A DNA stretch of 16,624 nucleotides, from the NCBI GenBank assembly GCA_009838385.1, contig VXRS01000081.1, positions 1-16,624 on the forward strand, written 5' to 3'. The DNA is from Dehalococcoidia bacterium (GTDB lineage: Bacteria > Chloroflexota > Dehalococcoidia > Tepidiformales > Tepidiformaceae). Each line of letters starts with the position of its first letter. Positions within the stretch are counted from its first letter, which is position 1. Position numbers and translations under genes: made by a program. The notes under the pieces were generated by a model, which worked only from the letters and a program-made list of their open reading frames with translations, was not told where the DNA came from and did not search any database. Below are positions 1-7,882 of this stretch, piece after piece.

Positions 1-241
1 GCGCTGGCGACCCCGCCCCATCGACATCGACCTGCTCTTCTGCGGCGAGCGGGAGGTCGCGACCGAAACCCTGACCGTTCCCCACCCCCGCATCGCCGAG
101 CGCGCCTTTGTGCTGCTGCCCCTCGCCGAGGTGCTCGCAGCCCCCCTCCCCGTGCTTGGCCGGAGCGCCGCCGACCTCCTGGAGGGACTGGACACGGCCG
201 GGCACGATCGCACTGGCGTCCGACTCCGCCCCCGCTTCTAG
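1..241 (+). CDS. folK: 2-amino-4-hydroxy-6-hydroxymethyldihydropteridine pyrophosphokinase, C-terminal part
   Basis: Only the last 80 codons are present; the gene starts before the window and is read in the frame beginning at base 2. The fragment opens with RWRPRPIDIDLLF, the HPPK signature that supplies Mg/ATP-binding aspartates, followed by a PHPR...RAFVLLPLAE block, the usual end of the FolK catalytic core. The enzyme transfers pyrophosphate from ATP to 6-hydroxymethyl-dihydropterin in cytosolic folate synthesis. It ends at a TAG. The next gene lies on the opposite strand 13 bases away, so this is the last gene of its transcript. The family match is clear from the motif; the upstream partners cannot be seen. 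Confidence 0.9.
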   Translation, partial: RWRPRPIDIDLLFCGEREVATETLTVPHPRIAERAFVLLPLAEVLAAPLPVLGRSAADLLEGLDTAGHDRTGVRLRPRF

Positions 242-254
242 GGTCAGAGAGGCC

Positions 255-500
255 TCAGACCCAGGGGTGGTCGTCCATCCGGGCGCCGCCCGAGAACTGC
301 ACCGCCGCCCCCCATCCCGCCAGCGCCGCGATGCCGAGGAACACGAGTGCGACCGGCGCAAACAGCCAGCTTGCCCCCAGCGTGCCGCGCGCCGCCGCAA
401 CCGCGAACGCGGCCAGCGCGAGCAGCCCTCCGCCGTTCACGACGTGAGTCCAGTGCAGCGGCTCGCGGGTCTCCACCGGTGGGGGCTCGGAGAAGTTCAT
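255..500 (-). CDS. Small two-helix membrane protein, unknown function
   Basis: An 81-residue protein with a short hydrophilic N-terminus, rich in proline and glutamate, and two hydrophobic segments at about residues 20-38 and 43-66, consistent with a helical hairpin in the inner membrane. The ATG overlaps the stop codon of the Trm112-like gene by 4 bases (ATGA), so the two are very likely co-transcribed and translationally coupled. I see no enzyme motif and recognise no named family. Its reality rests on the coupling, the coherent transmembrane pattern and the lack of a competing frame; the function is unknown. Confidence 0.65.
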   Translation of the reverse strand: MNFSEPPPVETREPLHWTHVVNGGGLLALAAFAVAAARGTLGASWLFAPVALVFLGIAALAGWGAAVQFSGGARMDDHPWV

Positions 501-682
501 GCCTCGCGCAGTTCCGGCGGCAACAGGTTCGGGATGCCCGATTCGATTGGGAACGTCTCGTCGCAGGCCACGCAGTCGAGCCTGCCGCTCAGGATCTCGC
601 CCGCCTCCTCATCCACAATGGTCAGGGTCAGTTCGGCCTTGCACAGCGGGCACGCGAGCAACTCCATCAGGTCCGGACGCAT
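497..682 (-). CDS. Trm112-like / UPF0434 zinc-binding protein
   Basis: A 61-residue protein with two cysteine pairs, CPLC at residues 11-14 and CVAC at 37-40, in the Trm112p-like zinc-ribbon pattern. It also has the typical N-terminus (LMELLACPLCK) and a family-typical ending (FPIESGIPNLLPPE). Bacterial members are small, often unassigned proteins; some relatives act as stabilising partners of methyltransferases. The length is normal for the family. It is the first gene of a two-gene reverse-strand operon with the small membrane protein. There is no good Shine-Dalgarno sequence before the ATG, but a TACAAT hexamer ends 6 bases upstream, suggesting a leaderless mRNA. The family is confident; the cellular role is not. 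Confidence 0.88.
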   Translation of the reverse strand: MRPDLMELLACPLCKAELTLTIVDEEAGEILSGRLDCVACDETFPIESGIPNLLPPELREA

Positions 683-688
683 GGCCCA

Positions 689-694
689 ATTGTA
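689..694 (-). promoter_or_regulatory. Putative -10 box of a leaderless transcript (Trm112-like gene)
   Basis: Read on the reverse strand, TACAAT (5 of 6 matches to TATAAT) lies 6 bases before the ATG of the Trm112-like gene. Transcription starting at the usual distance would begin at or next to the A of the start codon. No convincing -35 box is visible 16-18 bases further up. The call rests on the hexamer, its position and the missing ribosome-binding site. Confidence 0.4.
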
Positions 695-735
695 CGAGGT
701 TCCCTTAGCAGCCCTGCCCGTACCATGAAACTCCA

Positions 736-1287
736 GTGAATTGGCTCTCCCTCGTCATCGTCGTGGTCGTGGCGCTGCTCACGTGGCGAGCCTTCCGCCG
801 GGGATTCCTGCGGGAGCTGGTGGGGCTGGCGGCGCTCATCCTCGCCGTCCCCGTCGCCGGCGTCTTTTACGACGACATGCTCCCCAAGGTCGAACCCATC
901 ATCGACGACCGCACCATCTCGGAGCTCGCGTCCTTCCTCGCCATCTTCATCGGCGTGATCGTCGCCGGCCAGCTTCTGGGCTACCTGCTGAGGCGCAGCG
1001 TCGATGTGCTCAATCTCGGGGGCGCCGACCGCGTCGCAGGGGCCGCCTTCGGCTTCGTGCAGGGAGCGCTGCTCTGCCAGGTCCTGCTGGTCGTCCTCGT
1101 CAACTTCCCCAAGCCCGACATCCGTACGGACATCGACGACTCCCCCATCGCGACGAGCCTCCTCGATGGCGCCCCGGTCGTGCTCGCCTTCCTCCCTGAT
1201 TCTTTCGACGATGCGGTCGATCTCTATCTCGAAGGCATCGAGTTCCTGGAGAGCGTCGATCTCGATGAGGTTGGCTCGGGCCGGTAA
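736..1287 (+). CDS. CvpA-family inner-membrane protein
   Basis: A 183-residue protein with about four hydrophobic segments (roughly residues 3-15, 27-45, 65-88 and 103-122) and a charged acidic C-terminal tail. The first helix followed by WRAFRRGFLRELVGLAALI, and later the glycine-rich GGADRVAGAAFGFVQGALL, are the hallmarks of the CvpA (colicin V production) family. Members sit in the inner membrane and have been linked to peptide export and envelope stress; the molecular role is unsettled. The GTG start has no clear Shine-Dalgarno sequence. A TACCAT at 721-726 could be a -10 box for a very short leader. A four-codon ATG frame (725-739) ends across this start codon. Its gene is divergent from the Trm112-like gene, 53 bases apart. 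Confidence 0.82.
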   Translation: MNWLSLVIVVVVALLTWRAFRRGFLRELVGLAALILAVPVAGVFYDDMLPKVEPIIDDRTISELASFLAIFIGVIVAGQLLGYLLRRSVDVLNLGGADRVAGAAFGFVQGALLCQVLLVVLVNFPKPDIRTDIDDSPIATSLLDGAPVVLAFLPDSFDDAVDLYLEGIEFLESVDLDEVGSGR

Positions 1288-1361
1288 GCAGGCCCGCCGC
1301 TGTGGCGTCAGTTGCTGCCGTATCATCCCTGTGGCGGCGGCCAGAACGCCCGGAGGCTTTC

Positions 1362-1676
1362 ATGCTCATGACAACGTCGGACTCGGTGCCGGGACGCGAG
1401 ATTGCGGAGACGCTGGGGCTGGTGACGGCCAACTCCGTGCGCGCCCGAAACATCGGGCGTGACATCCTCGCCGGCTTGAAGAACATCACGGGCGGGCAGA
1501 TCGGCGCCTACCGCCAGCTCCTGGTGGAGTCCCGCGAGGAAGCGATCGAGCGGCTCACGAGCGAGGCCGAGGCCCTGGGTGCCGACGCGATCGTGGCCCT
1601 GCGGCTCTCCACCGCTGCCGTCATGCAGGGCGCCGCTGAGATACTCGTGTACGGGACGGCTGTGAAACTTCGGTAG
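1362..1676 (+). CDS. YbjQ / UPF0145 family heavy-metal-binding-fold protein
   Basis: A 104-residue cytosolic protein. It shows the family pattern: a PGREIAETLGLVTANSV strand region near the N-terminus, ITGGQIGAYRQLL in the middle, a helix with REEAIERL, then LGADAIVALRLS and a closing VYGTAVKL. Members form pentamers in known structures and are annotated as putative heavy-metal-binding proteins; no function is established. I chose the ATG at 1362 because GGAGG (1352-1356) lies just upstream and the family begins here; an earlier in-frame start at 1302 would add a low-complexity, non-conserved extension. A TATCAT hexamer at 1321-1326 may be a -10 box, but no good -35 accompanies it. The gene probably stands alone, 74 bases after cvpA. 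Confidence 0.85.
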   Translation: MLMTTSDSVPGREIAETLGLVTANSVRARNIGRDILAGLKNITGGQIGAYRQLLVESREEAIERLTSEAEALGADAIVALRLSTAAVMQGAAEILVYGTAVKLR

Positions 1677-1694
1677 ACCCTCGCCGCTGAGGGC

Positions 1695-1722
1695 TTGCCT
1701 TATACTTTACCGGTACTTTACT
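1695..1722 (+). promoter_or_regulatory. AT-rich promoter/operator region with 8-bp direct repeat upstream of the hopanoid operon
   Basis: In an otherwise GC-rich gap, TATACT (1701-1706, 5 of 6 to the -10 consensus) is followed by two copies of TACTTTAC at 1703-1710 and 1714-1721. Their starts are exactly 11 bases apart, about one helical turn. TTGCCT at 1695-1700 could be a -35 for a -10 near 1717. It is the only obvious promoter-like stretch before ispH, so it probably drives the 8.6-kb operon. The repeat could be a protein-binding site or two overlapping -10 elements. Confidence 0.45.
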
Positions 1723-1750
1723 TTCGCAACCCGGTCGAAGGAGGTCAGGG

Positions 1751-2683
1751 GTGGCCGAAATCATCCGAGCGAGCGAAATGGGTTTTTGCATGGGCGTTCG
1801 CCGTGCCGTGCAGATCATGGAAGACGAAGCCACGCCCGAGAATCCCATCGCGAGCGCTGGCGAGATCGTGCACAACCCGCACGTCGTCGAGGAGCTCGAG
1901 CAGACGGGCGTGCACCAGCTTCCCGGTCCCGATGAGGTGGAGGGCGACTTCGGCGCCGTGACCGCCGACCGCGTGGGCGAGGGCCGCATCGCCATTACCG
2001 CCCACGGCGTCGGCGAGCGTGTCCTGCACGACCTCGAGGACGCCGGCCTGAACATCATCGACACGACCTGCCCGGTGGTGACGAGGGCCCAGCGCTACGC
2101 CCAGAAGTTCGTGCGCGACAACTGGCACGCCCTCATCTTCGGCGACCCCGGCCACAAGGAGGTGCGCGGCATCATGGGCTGGGCCATCGACGAGCAGGGC
2201 CGCTCCGGCGTCACCGTCGTCGAGCATGCCGACATTGGGCATCTCCGCGACGTGATAGAGAACTTCCCCGGCGGCTTCCCCAACAAGATCGGGGTCATGG
2301 CCCAGACCACGCACAAGATCGACGACTTCGCCCGCTTCGTCGGCAACTTGATGCTGCTCCAGCGCGAAGCGAACTTCGAGATGCACGTCGTCAACACCCT
2401 CTGCCACGCGACCACCGGCCAGCAGGCCGCCGCCGCCGAGCTCGCCCACCAGGTCGACGTGATGGTGGTCGTTGGCGGCAAGAAGAGCGCGAACACCCGC
2501 CACCTTCGCCAGGTGTGCGAATCCGAGGGCGCGAGGACCTATCACGTCGAGAGCGCGCACGAGCTTGACGCGGACTGGTTCGAGGGCGCCGGGCGCATCG
2601 GGCTGACAGCCGGCGCGTCTACACCCGATAGCTCGATTGACGAGGTGGAGGACCGGCTCGTGGCGCTCGTGGGGGCTCGGTGA
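1751..2683 (+). CDS. ispH: 4-hydroxy-3-methylbut-2-enyl diphosphate reductase
   Basis: IspH (LytB) is a cytosolic 4Fe-4S enzyme that catalyses the last step of the MEP pathway, reducing HMBPP to IPP and DMAPP. The 310-residue protein has the three cluster cysteines C13 (GFCMGVRRAV), C107 (DTTCPVV) and C218 (NTLCHATT). It also has the substrate-pocket residues H41 in HNPHVVEEL, H135 and E137 in GHKEVRG, and QTT at 185-187, plus VGGKKSANTRHL and TAGASTPDSSIDEV near the end. Length is normal. The GTG start is fixed by a strong Shine-Dalgarno AAGGAGGT (1738-1745) five bases upstream. Its stop overlaps the cyclase start by 4 bases. Placing an isoprenoid-precursor gene first in a hopanoid operon suggests supply is co-regulated with demand. 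Confidence 0.97.
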   Translation: MAEIIRASEMGFCMGVRRAVQIMEDEATPENPIASAGEIVHNPHVVEELEQTGVHQLPGPDEVEGDFGAVTADRVGEGRIAITAHGVGERVLHDLEDAGLNIIDTTCPVVTRAQRYAQKFVRDNWHALIFGDPGHKEVRGIMGWAIDEQGRSGVTVVEHADIGHLRDVIENFPGGFPNKIGVMAQTTHKIDDFARFVGNLMLLQREANFEMHVVNTLCHATTGQQAAAAELAHQVDVMVVVGGKKSANTRHLRQVCESEGARTYHVESAHELDADWFEGAGRIGLTAGASTPDSSIDEVEDRLVALVGAR

Positions 2684-4644
2684 CAGCCCCGAGCTCCATC
2701 CAGGGCGCCCAGGCCGCCGCCGGCAGCGCCAGCGGCCTCGATGTCTGCATCGATCGCAGCGTCAGGCACCTCCTCTCCCTGCAGGCCGAGGACGGCTACT
2801 GGTGGGCCGAGCTCGAGTCGAACGCGACGATGGCCGCCGAGCACCTCCTCCTCGAGCGCTTCCTCGGCACCACCGAGGAGGAGCGCGAGCAGGGCATCGT
2901 CCGCTACCTCCTGGGGCTCCAGTGCGAGGACGGCTCCTGGCCCGTCTACTGGGGCGGCCCCGGCGACGTCAGCATCAGCACCGAGGCCTACTTCGCCCTC
3001 AAGCTCGCCGGCGTCGACCCCGAATCGGAGGAGATGAAGCGCGCCCGCGAGTTCATCCGCTCCCGGGGCGGCGTGGGCGCCACCCGCATCTTCACCAAGC
3101 TCTGGCTCTCCCTCTTCGGGCAGTTCGACTGGGCGGCCCTTCCCGCCATGCCCCCCGAGTCGATCCTGATGCCCGTCGCCTCGCCCCTGAACATCTACAT
3201 GTTCGCCTCGTGGGCGCGCGCCACGATCGTCGCCATCCTCGTCGTCTGGGCCTACCGCCCCGTCGTCCCCATCCCCGACTACGCCCATGTCGACGAGCTC
3301 TACCTCGACCCCGCCGATCGGCGCTCCATCCCCCTCCGGCGCGATCGGCAGCCCTTCACCTGGCGCAACGCCTTCCTCGCCATCGACCGGGTGCTGCACG
3401 CGCACGAGCGGCTCCCCTGGAAGCCCCTGCGCGACTTCTCCCTCAAGGAGTGCGAGCGCTGGATCATCGAGCACCAGGAAGCGGACGGCACCTGGGGAGT
3501 CATCCAGCCGCCGTCGGTCTATTCGCTCATCGCCCTCAGGGCCCACGGCTACTCCATGGACCACCCCGTCATGCAGAAGGGGCTCAACGGCTTCCTCGGC
3601 GACTTCGCCCTGCGCCGCGGAAACACCTTCTCCGTGCAGCCCTGCCTCTCGCCCGTCTGGGACACCGCCCTCGCCGTCACCGGCCTGCGCGAGGCGGGCG
3701 TACCCGCAGACGATGAGGCCCTCGTGCAGGCGGGCCGCTGGCTGCTCGCTCACGAGGTCCAGAGCCTCGGCGATTGGGCCCTCACCGTGCCGGGCATCGA
3801 GCCTGGCGGCTTCCCCTTCGAGTTCTCCAACGAGCTTTACCCCGACACCGACGACACCGCCGAGGTGCTCATCGCCCTGCGCCTGCTCGACCTGCGCGGC
3901 AAGGACGGCCCCTTCCACCGCTCCAAGGTCTGGCTGCGGGCGATGCAGTCCACGAACGGCGGGTGGGGCGCCTTCGACCGCGACAACGACGACGAGTTCG
4001 TCTCCCGCATCCCCTTCGCCGACTTCGGCGCCACCTTCGACCCCCCCACCGAGGACGTGACCGCCCACATCCTCGAAGCCTTCGCCCTCGACGGCACCCC
4101 GCCGAGCGACGAGATGATGGACCGCGCCCTCGACTACCTCTGGGACACTCAGGAGCCGGACGGCTCCTGGTGGGGGCGCTGGGGCGTCAACTACCTCTAC
4201 GGCCTGGGAGCGGCCGTCCCCGCGCTCGTGGCCGCCGGGGTCGACCCCGCCGACCCGCGACTCCGCCGGGCCGTGCGCTGGCTCGAACACCACCAGCAGC
4301 CCGACGGCGGCTGGGGCGAGAGCTGCGCCACCTACGAGGACCCCTCCCTGCGCGGCCAGGGCCCCAGCACCGCCTCCCAGACCGCCTGGGCCCTGCTCGC
4401 GCTCCTCGCCGTCGAGCCGCCCGACCACCCCGCCACCGTGCGCGGCATCGACTACCTGGTACGCACGCAGACCGACGACGGCGAGTGGATCGAGCCACAC
4501 TTCACGGGAACCGGTTTCCCGCGGGACTTCATGCTCAAGTACCACCTCTACTCCAACTACTGGCCCCTCTGGGCGCTCGGACGCTACCGGCGTCTGCGTG
4601 ACGGGAACCCCATCCACCTGCCCGAGACGGACCCCCTGGGATGA
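2680..4644 (+). CDS. shc: Squalene-hopene cyclase (HpnF)
   Basis: This membrane-associated class II triterpene cyclase converts squalene to hopene (and some hopanol) by protonation and cyclisation. The 654-residue protein has the catalytic acid motif DTDD at residues 389-392 (in LYPDTDDTAEV). Repeated QW-type motifs run through the length, such as CEDGSWPVYWGG, ADGTWGVIQPP, TNGGWGAFDRD, QEPDGSWWGRWG and QQPDGGWGESC. The N-terminal GYWWAELESNATMAAEHLL block and the C-terminal GTGFPRDFMLKYHLY...WALGRY are those of bacterial Shc rather than oxidosqualene cyclases. Length is in the family range. The GTG start overlaps the ispH stop (GTGA), and its own stop overlaps the hpnC start (ATGA), indicating translational coupling on both sides. 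Confidence 0.97.
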   Translation: MTAPSSIQGAQAAAGSASGLDVCIDRSVRHLLSLQAEDGYWWAELESNATMAAEHLLLERFLGTTEEEREQGIVRYLLGLQCEDGSWPVYWGGPGDVSISTEAYFALKLAGVDPESEEMKRAREFIRSRGGVGATRIFTKLWLSLFGQFDWAALPAMPPESILMPVASPLNIYMFASWARATIVAILVVWAYRPVVPIPDYAHVDELYLDPADRRSIPLRRDRQPFTWRNAFLAIDRVLHAHERLPWKPLRDFSLKECERWIIEHQEADGTWGVIQPPSVYSLIALRAHGYSMDHPVMQKGLNGFLGDFALRRGNTFSVQPCLSPVWDTALAVTGLREAGVPADDEALVQAGRWLLAHEVQSLGDWALTVPGIEPGGFPFEFSNELYPDTDDTAEVLIALRLLDLRGKDGPFHRSKVWLRAMQSTNGGWGAFDRDNDDEFVSRIPFADFGATFDPPTEDVTAHILEAFALDGTPPSDEMMDRALDYLWDTQEPDGSWWGRWGVNYLYGLGAAVPALVAAGVDPADPRLRRAVRWLEHHQQPDGGWGESCATYEDPSLRGQGPSTASQTAWALLALLAVEPPDHPATVRGIDYLVRTQTDDGEWIEPHFTGTGFPRDFMLKYHLYSNYWPLWALGRYRRLRDGNPIHLPETDPLG

Positions 4645-5540
4645 CCGCCCAGACCGGCGACGGCCTTCGGCGGTGGCCCATCGAGCGCCCCACGACTCCC
4701 CGCGAGGCCTATCGCTGGTGCGAGCAGTACGCCCGCCGCCACGACGAGAACTTCACCGTCGTGTCCTTCCTCCTGCCGAAGAAGCTGCGTCGCCACTTCT
4801 TCGCCGTCTACGCCTTCTGCCGCTACACCGATGATCTCGGCGACGAGGCCGAGGGCGACCGCCTCGCCCTCCTCGATTCCTGGGAGCAGGACCTGCACGA
4901 CGCCGTCGCCGGCAACCCCCGGCGCCCCCTCCTGATCGCCCTCGCCCGCACCATCGAACGCAAGGAGATCCCGCTCGACCCCTTCCTTCGCCTGATCGAG
5001 GCGAACCGCATGGACCAGCGCGTCTCCCGCTTCGCCACCTACGACGACGTCCTCACCTACTGCAGCTACTCGGCCACGCCCGTCGGCCAGATGGTGCTGG
5101 CCGTCCTCGGCTACACCGACGCCGAGCGCGTCGCCCTCTCCGACCAGACCTGCATCGGTCTCCAGCTCGCGAACTTCTGGCAGGACGTCTCTGTCGACAT
5201 CGAGAAGGGCCGCATCTACCTGCCGCTCGAGGACCTGCAACGCTTCGGCGTCGACGAGCAGCAAATCATCGACCGGCGCTTCGATGAGCGCTATCGCGAG
5301 CTCATGAAGTTCGAGGTGGCCCGCGCCCGCGCCTGCTTCGCCGAGGGCAAGAAGCTCGAGTCCCGCGTCTCGCGCTCCGTGCGCACCGACATCCGCCTCT
5401 ACCGGCTCGGCGGCGAGGCCATCCTCAACGCCATCGAGGCCGCCGGCTACGACACGCTCAGCGCCCGCCCCCGCGTTACGAAGGCCGTCAAGGCCCGCCT
5501 GGCGCTCGTGAACGGCGCCCGTATCGCTGTGGGTATCTGA
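4641..5540 (+). CDS. hpnC: Hydroxysqualene synthase HpnC
   Basis: A 299-residue all-alpha trans-isoprenyl synthase of the squalene/phytoene synthase family. The first aspartate-rich motif is DDLGD at 64-68 (in AFCRYTDDLGDE) and the second is D182xxxD186 in LQLANFWQDVSVDIEKGR. DENFTVVSFLLP near the N-terminus and YCSYSATPVGQMVL are characteristic of HpnC rather than HpnD or of phytoene synthase. In the three-enzyme route HpnC converts presqualene diphosphate to hydroxysqualene. It is immediately followed by HpnD and HpnE, the other two enzymes of the route, which supports the assignment. The start overlaps the shc stop by 4 bases. Confidence 0.94.
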   Translation: MTAQTGDGLRRWPIERPTTPREAYRWCEQYARRHDENFTVVSFLLPKKLRRHFFAVYAFCRYTDDLGDEAEGDRLALLDSWEQDLHDAVAGNPRRPLLIALARTIERKEIPLDPFLRLIEANRMDQRVSRFATYDDVLTYCSYSATPVGQMVLAVLGYTDAERVALSDQTCIGLQLANFWQDVSVDIEKGRIYLPLEDLQRFGVDEQQIIDRRFDERYRELMKFEVARARACFAEGKKLESRVSRSVRTDIRLYRLGGEAILNAIEAAGYDTLSARPRVTKAVKARLALVNGARIAVGI

Positions 5541-5559
5541 GAGAGGGGAAGGGAACGCA

Positions 5560-6480
5560 ATGGCTTTCGATGTGCTTGCGGAGCTCGATGCTCACGCCGA
5601 CGAGCGCTTCACACCCGAGGAGGCCTACGCCTGGTGCAAGGCCTACACGAAGGACCGCGCCTCGAACTTCTACTACGCCTTCACCATCCTGCCCGCGCAG
5701 AAGCGCAACGCCATCTACGCCGCCTACGCCTTCAGCGGCTACGTCGACGACATCGCCGACGAGCTGACCGATCGGTCCCGCCAGGAGAAGGAGATCGCCC
5801 TCGCCCGCGAGCGCCTGGAGGGCTGCTACGCCGGCTCCCGACAGGGGCCGCTCTTCATCGCCCTCGGTGATGCGGTCGACCGCTTCGCCATGCCCCAGCA
5901 GCACTTCGAGGAACTGGTGAACGGGGTCGAGATGGACTTCACCATCAACCGCTACGAGACCTGGGACGACCTCCGCCAGTACTGCTACCGCGTGGCCTCG
6001 ATGGTCGGCCACATCTGCGTCTCCATCTTCGGGGCGAAGCCCCACCCGCGCGCCGAGGAGTTCGCCACCAGCATGGGGATAGGCCTCCAGATCGTGAACA
6101 TCATGCGCGACGTGAAGGAGGACGCCGAGCGCGGCCGCGTCTACTTCCCCACCGAGGAGCTCGCCGCCCACGGCCTTACGCCCGAGGACATCCTCGCCTG
6201 CGACTACGACGAGCGCTTCCGCTCGATGCTGGCCGCCCAGGGAGAGCGCGCCCATCGCTACTTCCGCCGCGGACGCCATCTCCTGCCCCTGCTCGATGTG
6301 CGCTCGCGCATGTGCGTGAACGTGCTCCAGGGCGTCTACTTCGAGCTCCTCCAGCGCATCGAGGAGCGCAACTACGACGTCCTCTCCGAGCGCGTCCGCC
6401 TGAACGGCCGGGAGAAGGCCTCCGCTATCGCGCGCCTCTGGGGTTCCGCCGCCCTCCTGGGGCCGGCGCGATCGGGCTGA
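5560..6480 (+). CDS. hpnD: Presqualene diphosphate synthase HpnD
   Basis: A 306-residue paralogue of HpnC that condenses two farnesyl diphosphates to presqualene diphosphate. The diphosphate-binding motifs are DDIAD at 63-67 and D184xxxD188 in NIMRDVKEDAERGRVYFP. SNFYYAFTILP, the NRYETWDDLRQYCYRVASMVG block and the RDVxEDAxRGRxYxP pattern match HpnD specifically. The ATG follows a purine-rich ribosome-binding site (GAGAGGGGAAGGGAA) in a 19-base spacer after hpnC. No FPP synthase gene is seen in the window, so its substrate must come from a gene elsewhere. Confidence 0.94.
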   Translation: MAFDVLAELDAHADERFTPEEAYAWCKAYTKDRASNFYYAFTILPAQKRNAIYAAYAFSGYVDDIADELTDRSRQEKEIALARERLEGCYAGSRQGPLFIALGDAVDRFAMPQQHFEELVNGVEMDFTINRYETWDDLRQYCYRVASMVGHICVSIFGAKPHPRAEEFATSMGIGLQIVNIMRDVKEDAERGRVYFPTEELAAHGLTPEDILACDYDERFRSMLAAQGERAHRYFRRGRHLLPLLDVRSRMCVNVLQGVYFELLQRIEERNYDVLSERVRLNGREKASAIARLWGSAALLGPARSG

Positions 6481-6493
6481 CGCCCGCACGGCC

Positions 6494-7828
6494 ATGAGGG
6501 TCGGCATCATCGGCGCGGGCCTGGCCGGACTGGCCGCCGGGCTGGAGCTTGCCGACCGCGGCCACCAGGTCGAGGTGCTGGAACGCCGTCCCTGGGCAGG
6601 CGGCGCCACCTACTCCTTCCTCGACGACGAGACCGGCGACGAGGTCGACAACGGCCAGCACCTTTTCATGGAGTGCACCTCCGCCTACCGCGCCTTCCTC
6701 GAACGCCTCGGCACCCTGCACCTGACCTACCGCCAGGAGCGCCTGCACGTCCCCGTGTTCGACCCCGACGGCCGCCGCTCCGACCTCTGGTCTTCGAACC
6801 TTCCCCTCGGGCTCCACCTTGCTCCCGCCCTCCTCCGCTACCGCCACCTCTCCTGGCGCCAGAAGATCGAGATCGCGCGCGCCTTCCTCGCGCTGCGGCT
6901 CCTCCAGGTCCACGAGCGCGGACGCCTTGAGCGGATCACGTTCGAGCAGTGGCTCCGCGAGCGGAAGCAATCGCCCGACACCATCCGCGAGTTCTGGGAC
7001 TTCCTCGTCATCCCCACGCTCAATTGCCGTGCCGACGAAGCCAGCGCCAGCCAGTCGATCTTTGTGCTCGAAGAGGGCTTCCAGAAAGACCCCCGTGCCG
7101 CCGCCCTCGCCGTGCCCGCCACCGGCCTCTCGAAGCTTCATGTGGAGCCCGCCATCCGCGCGATTGAAGAACGAGGTGGGAAGGTCGCCGTGCGAGCCGG
7201 TATCGAGTGTGTCCGGGTCGAGGAGGGCCGCGTTGTGTCGCTCGCCCTGGGCGACGGCGAGTGTCGCACCTTCGATGCGTACGTCAGCGCCCTCGCCCCC
7301 TGGCGCCTTCTCCCCCTCCTCCCCGAGTACGTGCGCGGGGACAGGCCGTTCGTCGACCTCGCCCACTTCGAGCCCGCCCCCATCCTCAACCTCCACCTCT
7401 GGTTCGACCGCCCCGTCCTGGACCTCCACTGCGCCTCCTTCATCCGCTCCGAGGTGCAGTGGGTCTTCAACCGCACCCGCCTCGGCGGCGAGGACGAGTC
7501 GGAGCGCCAGCACCTCGTCCTCTCCATCAGCGCCCCGGGCGATCTCTTCGCCCTGAGCCAGGAGCAGGTCTGCGAGCGCGTCCTGCCACAGCTGCGGCAG
7601 GCGCTATCGGCCGCCCGCGACGCCACCCTCGTGCGCTACCGCGTGACCAAGGAGCCGGAGGCGACCTTCGTGCCCGGCCCGGGCCTCTTCCGCCCCGGCC
7701 CCCGCACGCCGCTCCCCAACTTCTTCCTGGCGGGCTCGTACACCGATACGGGCTGGCCCGCCACCATGGAATCGGCCGTTCGAAGCGGTCTCGCCGCGGC
7801 AGCAGCAGTGGAGGCGAGCAGTGCATAG
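6494..7828 (+). CDS. hpnE: Hydroxysqualene dehydroxylase HpnE (FAD-dependent)
   Basis: A 444-residue flavoprotein of the amine-oxidase/phytoene-desaturase superfamily. The N-terminal Rossmann motif GAGLAG (residues 7-12) is followed by the acidic end of strand 2 at E30 (VEVLERRPWAGG), then the HpnE-typical VDNGQHLFMECTSAYRAFLERLG. The C-terminal FAD-binding segment is NFFLAGSYTDTGWPATMESA. Known HpnE proteins reduce hydroxysqualene to squalene, completing the HpnCDE alternative to eukaryote-type squalene synthase. The start ATG is 13 bases after the hpnD stop and has no strong Shine-Dalgarno sequence. The stop is followed by a 54-base gap, the largest inside the operon. Confidence 0.94.
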   Translation: MRVGIIGAGLAGLAAGLELADRGHQVEVLERRPWAGGATYSFLDDETGDEVDNGQHLFMECTSAYRAFLERLGTLHLTYRQERLHVPVFDPDGRRSDLWSSNLPLGLHLAPALLRYRHLSWRQKIEIARAFLALRLLQVHERGRLERITFEQWLRERKQSPDTIREFWDFLVIPTLNCRADEASASQSIFVLEEGFQKDPRAAALAVPATGLSKLHVEPAIRAIEERGGKVAVRAGIECVRVEEGRVVSLALGDGECRTFDAYVSALAPWRLLPLLPEYVRGDRPFVDLAHFEPAPILNLHLWFDRPVLDLHCASFIRSEVQWVFNRTRLGGEDESERQHLVLSISAPGDLFALSQEQVCERVLPQLRQALSAARDATLVRYRVTKEPEATFVPGPGLFRPGPRTPLPNFFLAGSYTDTGWPATMESAVRSGLAAAAAVEASSA

Positions 7829-7882
7829 CCTTCGCGCCGCTCGCTCCGTATGCTGTGCCGCCAGTCTCCCGGAGGAATCACG

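Noticed and set aside
1302..1361. Upstream ATG for the YbjQ gene
   Set aside because: It has no ribosome-binding site and adds 20 unconserved residues, while GGAGG precedes the ATG at 1362.
2542..4617. Very long reverse-strand open frame (691 codons) opposite shc
   Set aside because: It mirrors the strongly C/G-ending codons of shc, is made of low-complexity Val/Gly/Glu/Ala sequence and has no family motif; the forward frame has clear cyclase motifs.
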